Source: Macrocybe gigantea
Taxonomy: Eukaryota; Basidiomycota; Agaricomycetes; Agaricales; Callistosporiaceae
Length of the DNA: 64,000 bases
Direction of reading: 5' to 3'
Assembly (NCBI GenBank): GCA_011319805.1
Contig: SJRY01000327.1
Coordinates: forward strand, 62,001 to 126,000
Shown here in pieces: positions 58,325 to 64,000 of the stretch (the first letter of the stretch is position 1; the number at the start of each line of letters is the position of its first letter). The notes under the pieces are model-generated. The model was not told the DNA's origin and ran no database searches. It saw only the letters and a program-made list of their open reading frames with translations. The position numbers were made by a program, and so were the translations under genes.

Positions 58325-59980
58325 CTATCGGTATCCTTGGAAACTTTCATAACTCGGTGGTACAGAGGGTGACTGATGCGCGCTTGCTGCGATGGAAGCA
58401 CGGACAGCTGCATATGGGTCAGCATATTGCATCGTCCTGCTTACCCTTGGGCCGGTGTCTACATCTGGAAGGACAGGAGCGCCGCTAGACGGCGTTGAGC
58501 CTGCGGGCGAAGAGTTGCTGTATCCTCCGAAACCACTTGGCGCAGGATCAGAGAAAGCGCCGTAGGCATCCATACTGGGACGACCTGCAACAGGGGCAGC
58601 GGTAGGAGTAGATGTAGCGTACGAGGAAGCCGAGGCTGCACTATATCTGTTTGTGTCTGAGAAGGGAGAGCTCGAAGCATTGGAATTATCGAAGCGGGGT
58701 GGAACGGCGGATGAAGTACTGGATTGGCGAGCGGGCGGAATGTGAGAGTAAGAGGTGTTATCGTTGTCGTCAGCCTCTTCGTCTGGCAGAGGGTGGGGCG
58801 GCGTGAAGGGAGGATCGCGCGGTGCATGAAGCTTTCCGGACCGCCAGTCTAGAATGAGCAGAATGAAGGAAGATAACCAAAACCCTGGCAGAGTATTAAA
58901 CACTGGGAGGATATGGCCAAGATAATTCAAAGCACACCGAAAGCAAGCCAGAAAAATATTGCGCCAGCTTTTTTCGTACTACACCAGCCGTCCAAGCCTT
59001 TTTGGAAATCTTTTCCCTTGTCCTTGGCGTGAGGATCATTTTCAGCGTTCTTGCACCCAGGTTGCGTCCAAGCAGATATCGTGACGATGAAGCTGAAAAG
59101 TACGTGTACCTGATTAGCAGGTCATGTGCATGCGAGGGAGGTGCGTACGCGATGAGGAGGCTGGCAGCTGTGCCAGCACCTGTCAAGATGAAACCAACGC
59201 GCACTTCGCGAAGGGCGCGCGCAAGACGAACTAACTTATCATACTTTTCGTAGATAACGGGAATCATGAGCATGAAAGCCGATAGGAAGATCCCAGCGAC
59301 GGATATGAATATGGCGAAGCCAGACAGTCCTGCTGCACAAGACAAGGCCATCAGCAGGGCTTGAAAGAACGCGTTTCCTTATCTAGAACATACATGGGCC
59401 GACACCCCACTTGGCCTGGAAACTTGCGACGCTAGCGAAACACGCCATTGCGAGGAAGTTGAAGAATATCTGGGAGGTGTGGAAGACGATTGCAGGTTTG
59501 GACACAATCATCTACCAAAGCGAACAAGGGTCAACGTCAATGAACTGAAGAGGCAAAGAACGGATGCAGAGTAAGAACCCAGATCCATGGCACCCAAAGG
59601 ACAGGGATGAAGAGCAGAAGGATGAGCTCGCCAGAGGTCGCGCCTGTCATGCAACGAGGGACAGAAAGAACAACATGATTACGTAAATAGTACACCGTCG
59701 TCGAAGGCCATTCCGTTGGTACAACGTAAGGAATGGCCAAAATCTGCATCATTATCAAGCAGGCCAGCGAGAGAACGGACGAGGAAGGGCGCAGAAGCAG
59801 CATCGCAAACTCGCCAGTCGCTGGGTGACATAAATAGCAGGTGAGACTCACATCGTCGTGGAACGGCACCATGCCGTGCCCTCCTCCTCCAATGCTTCCC
59901 GACATCATGGCTTGAGACTTGGAAGGCCGGGATGGACCTATTCGCGCAAAGACATCCGAGATGCGGTCGAGTAACGGCAT
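58325..59980 (-). CDS. four-TM membrane protein, basidiomycete type (one base missing)
   Basis: A 473-residue integral membrane protein. Exons 59852-59980, 59546-59820, 59394-59511, 59149-59332, 58938-59092 and 58325-58884. The N-terminus MPLLDRISDVFARIGPSRP is followed by a Cys motif (RCCFCAP). TM segments include LILLLFIPVLWVPWIWVL, FHTSQIFFNFLAMACFASV, GFAIFISVAGIFLSAFMLMI, VRVGFILTGAGTAASLLIAF and the last WLSSFILLILDW. The loop WTQPGCKNAENDPHAKDKGK, a KKAGAIFF block, then a Ser/Pro-rich cytosolic tail (SRTMQYADPYAAVRASIA) are typical of a fungal family of unknown function. One base is missing in the GGG run at 59787-59789; with it the exons sum to 474 codons. Confidence 0.82.
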
Positions 59981-60306
59981 TCTAACAGATGCCCGAAGTG
60001 AAATGGACTTGGTGTTGATGCTCGTTGCCAACGTGAAGTAGTGGAATTATAGTGTTGGACCTTGACAGCAAGTTGTTCGTAATTGGGCGTCGAAATCGAG
60101 AAAGAGGAGACGCGAGCAGGCAGAAGGCAGTGGATAGAAATGTAGTGAGGAGCACAGGTCCCAGTCACGTGTCATGTGTTTTCCGCATAGCCATCGCTGC
60201 GCAAGCGCTGCGGTGCGCAACCGCATTTATATGTATATCTTCGAGACATTAAGTCAAAGATGTAATCTAAATACAGTCCATGGTACACTACATGGTCATT
60301 CAATAA

Positions 60307-61314
60307 TCAGAACAACGAGTTGATTAACCCGCTGCCAATTGCAGACCCTGCGGAGTGACATGTGTTGAGATTTCGGCAGCACACACGAATCACGATGTAC
60401 GCACCAGCACCGAAACCTACACCGCCGACGGCTGTGTGGGCCAGCTTTCGCAAACGTTTAGTTACGTCGAATTAGCATGTCCAAAATCCGGACTGACCGT
60501 GTTCCCCAGTTTTCCTCCAAACTTCTTGTGAGGTTTCTGAACCTCTTCTGGCGAAGCTGCAGGGGAAGGCTGCGATGCAGTCGGGCCGGGTCCATAAGCC
60601 GGATATGGGAAAGGCTGACCCGGCGGAGGCTGCTGATACTCGCTAGGTGCTGGATACGAAGTATACGCAGGCGCAGACGGTGAATAACCTGCTCCAGGTA
60701 CAAATTCCGACGATTTGTGGTATGGAGAAGGCGAATTGAGAGGGGACTCCGGTACAGATAGGGGTTCTGAAACCTTTTCATATACACCGGGAGCAGTCGG
60801 CGCAGTGGGCGTGACGACAAGTATACGTTCCACATAATTCGAGGGAAACAAACCTTCTTTGCCTTTGTGTCGTCCCATCCACCAATCCGCATTGGTTTGC
60901 TCGGTGACCTCTATGGTGTCTCCAGCGTAGAAGGACAAATCGTTTGGTTCCTGCGAAAACTCACAATCAGACGAGGCAGGAATCGGGTGATGTCGATTTG
61001 ACCTGGCCGCGTTCGTTATAGTTCCATACGGCTCTTGCTCGAAAAATGAACTTGCTCTGCGTCGTCAGAGAGGTTTGCGGAGGGTTGGCAGTTTTGGGAA
61101 TCGAGATAGAAGGCGGAGAAGGATCTTTGGATTCGACATCGGCAAGCGTATCGGAGATACTGAGAGATTCGGTCTGGCGGCAAAGGGACGAGTGCGAAAG
61201 TTTGGCCAAAATGTCTTTAGCGTCTTGCTGCGCGACTCTGCCGTTCGCTACAAGAAATTCGATGTTCTGTTTTGTTTGAGAGAGAACATAATCGAGGAGG
61301 TCCGCAGCTTCCAT
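60307..61314 (-). CDS. SH3-domain protein (LSB1/PIN3-like), copy B
   Basis: A 281-residue paralogue of the SH3 gene at 42782-43605. Exons 61003-61314, 60498-60950, 60405-60444 and 60307-60347 (282 codons). The start MEAADLLDYVLSQTKQNIEF, SH3 domain (AVWNYNERGQEPNDLSFYAG, ADWWMGRHKGKEGLFPSNYV), Pro-rich linker (YQQPPPGQPFPYPAYGPGP) and the tail KFGGKLGNT with a Gly-rich end (VGGVGFGAGSAIGSGL) repeat copy A's plan. The last two exons are exactly 40 and 41 nt in both copies. The linker is longer than in copy A. It is probably a Las17/actin adaptor. The start was chosen at the MEAADLL ATG because copy A aligns there. It is divergent from LPD1, with 176 bp between ATGs. Confidence 0.9.
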
Positions 61315-61490
61315 TCTGCTAGTAGGAGGACAGGCAACTGGAACAAGTTGAGGCCTTATCATATCTATGTCACGTGACTCACAACCTCTCATGTTTAGCC
61401 TCGGGCTTGACAAATGAGCACCACGTGATACCACTTTATAATTAACTTTTGTTTTTGGATCCGAACACCTCCGTCACTACAACGCTTACA

Positions 61491-63510
<2,020 letters not shown>

Positions 63511-63804
63511 AAATTCACTATTGCAATTTTCATCTTGCTGTACTCTTTAGATTCATTTAATGCATATTGATGCTCTAAGACAGCACTTCACATCTCAAAC
63601 GTTCAGGAGAAACCATTGTACATACATGCACTTGTCACGGTTGAACTGGGTCAGGCGACGACAACTGGAGGACATAAAGCCTTGAATGCGGCATTGATCA
63701 CTACATTAACCGACCTCTTCGCAACCGGAATTCACCCCAAAAGCCAAACTCTCTGCGCCTTTGCTACAGGCTCATCCCAGCCTACATCGCTCTGTTCCAA
63801 GAGC

Positions 63805-64000
63805 TCAACCCGATCGATTTCGTTTTTCCCTAGTCTGAGGTTGTTGTAAAGGTGCGGGAATAAGCCCTCCCCTGGGCGTGGCCCACATACTTCTGCCTTT
63901 GGATCCTCCAGCGTACTTCATTCTCAAGTTTGTCGTATGGAAGGCGCAAAATGAAAACGGTTTTCTCGTCCTTGAAAAAGGTTTGAAGTGTCCCAAGAAT
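63805..64000 (-). CDS. possible 3' end of a gene running off the right edge
   Basis: On the minus strand, an open segment at the window edge (LGTLQTFFKDEKTVFILRLP, then YDKLENEVRWRIQRQK) is followed by a good GTATGT donor and an AG acceptor about 57 nt later, leading to a short basic C-terminus (EKRNRSG, stop 63805-63807). I do not recognise the family. The plus strand of the same stretch is also partly open, so the strand is not certain. Confidence 0.35.
   Translation of the reverse strand, partial: FLGHFKPFSRTRKPFSFCAFHTTNLRMKYAGGSKGRSMWATPRGGLIPAPLQQPQTREKRNRSG

Overview
The window is nuclear DNA of a basidiomycete fungus, most likely an Agaricomycete. It has closely packed genes on both strands, many introns of about 45-65 bp, and several typically basidiomycete families (DUF6534, an Rds1-type ferritin-like protein, a Kre9/Knh1-type GPI protein, a DUF7729-like GPI protein). 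I rebuilt 34 protein genes by hand, joining exons wherever a conserved protein continued across GT-AG (rarely GC-AG) boundaries, and in most multi-exon genes checked that the exon lengths add up to a whole number of codons. No rRNA, tRNA, CRISPR array, intact transposon or biosynthetic cluster was seen.

Layout. 1-6.6 kb: 3' end of an EBP1/PA2G4 homologue, KEOPS subunit PCC1, a GPI-anchored Ser/Thr-rich protein, a 20-exon citrate synthase and an unknown protein. 6.8-18 kb: C-14 sterol reductase ERG24, a YEATS protein, an amino-acid transporter, a START-like protein, COQ9 and eIF3J. 18-31.8 kb: an IBTK-like ankyrin/RCC1/BTB protein, SIS1-type DnaJ, VTC1, an NTF2-like protein, an Rds1-like protein and an FG nucleoporin. 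32-44.6 kb: a coiled-coil protein, MIC60, ATG22-like, VPS34, a CoA-type Nudix hydrolase, an SH3 protein and a pICln/Lot5 protein. 45-64 kb: a DUF6534 membrane protein, OLA1, an MMTAG2-like protein, MED25, a proline-rich WH2-like protein, a DUF7729-like GPI protein, a four-TM protein, a second SH3 protein (paralogue of the first), dihydrolipoamide dehydrogenase and the edge of another gene.

The genes are mostly housekeeping and do not form one pathway. Loose links are mitochondrial metabolism (citrate synthase, COQ9, MIC60, LPD1) and vacuole/autophagy (ATG22 directly followed by VPS34; VTC1). Many neighbours are divergent pairs with 60-180 bp between start codons.

The most useful unexpected results are: (1) in nine otherwise well-conserved genes the reading frame is restored only by adding one base, ten times in all and always a missing base, often in a homopolymer, which points to assembly deletions; (2) five GC-AG introns and at least a dozen exons of 10-27 nt, which automated gene callers may miss; (3) a 75-bp near-perfect foldback sequence flanked by TATC repeats; (4) two SH3 paralogues with identical terminal exon lengths about 18 kb apart. 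I did not find evidence for a wholly new biological system.
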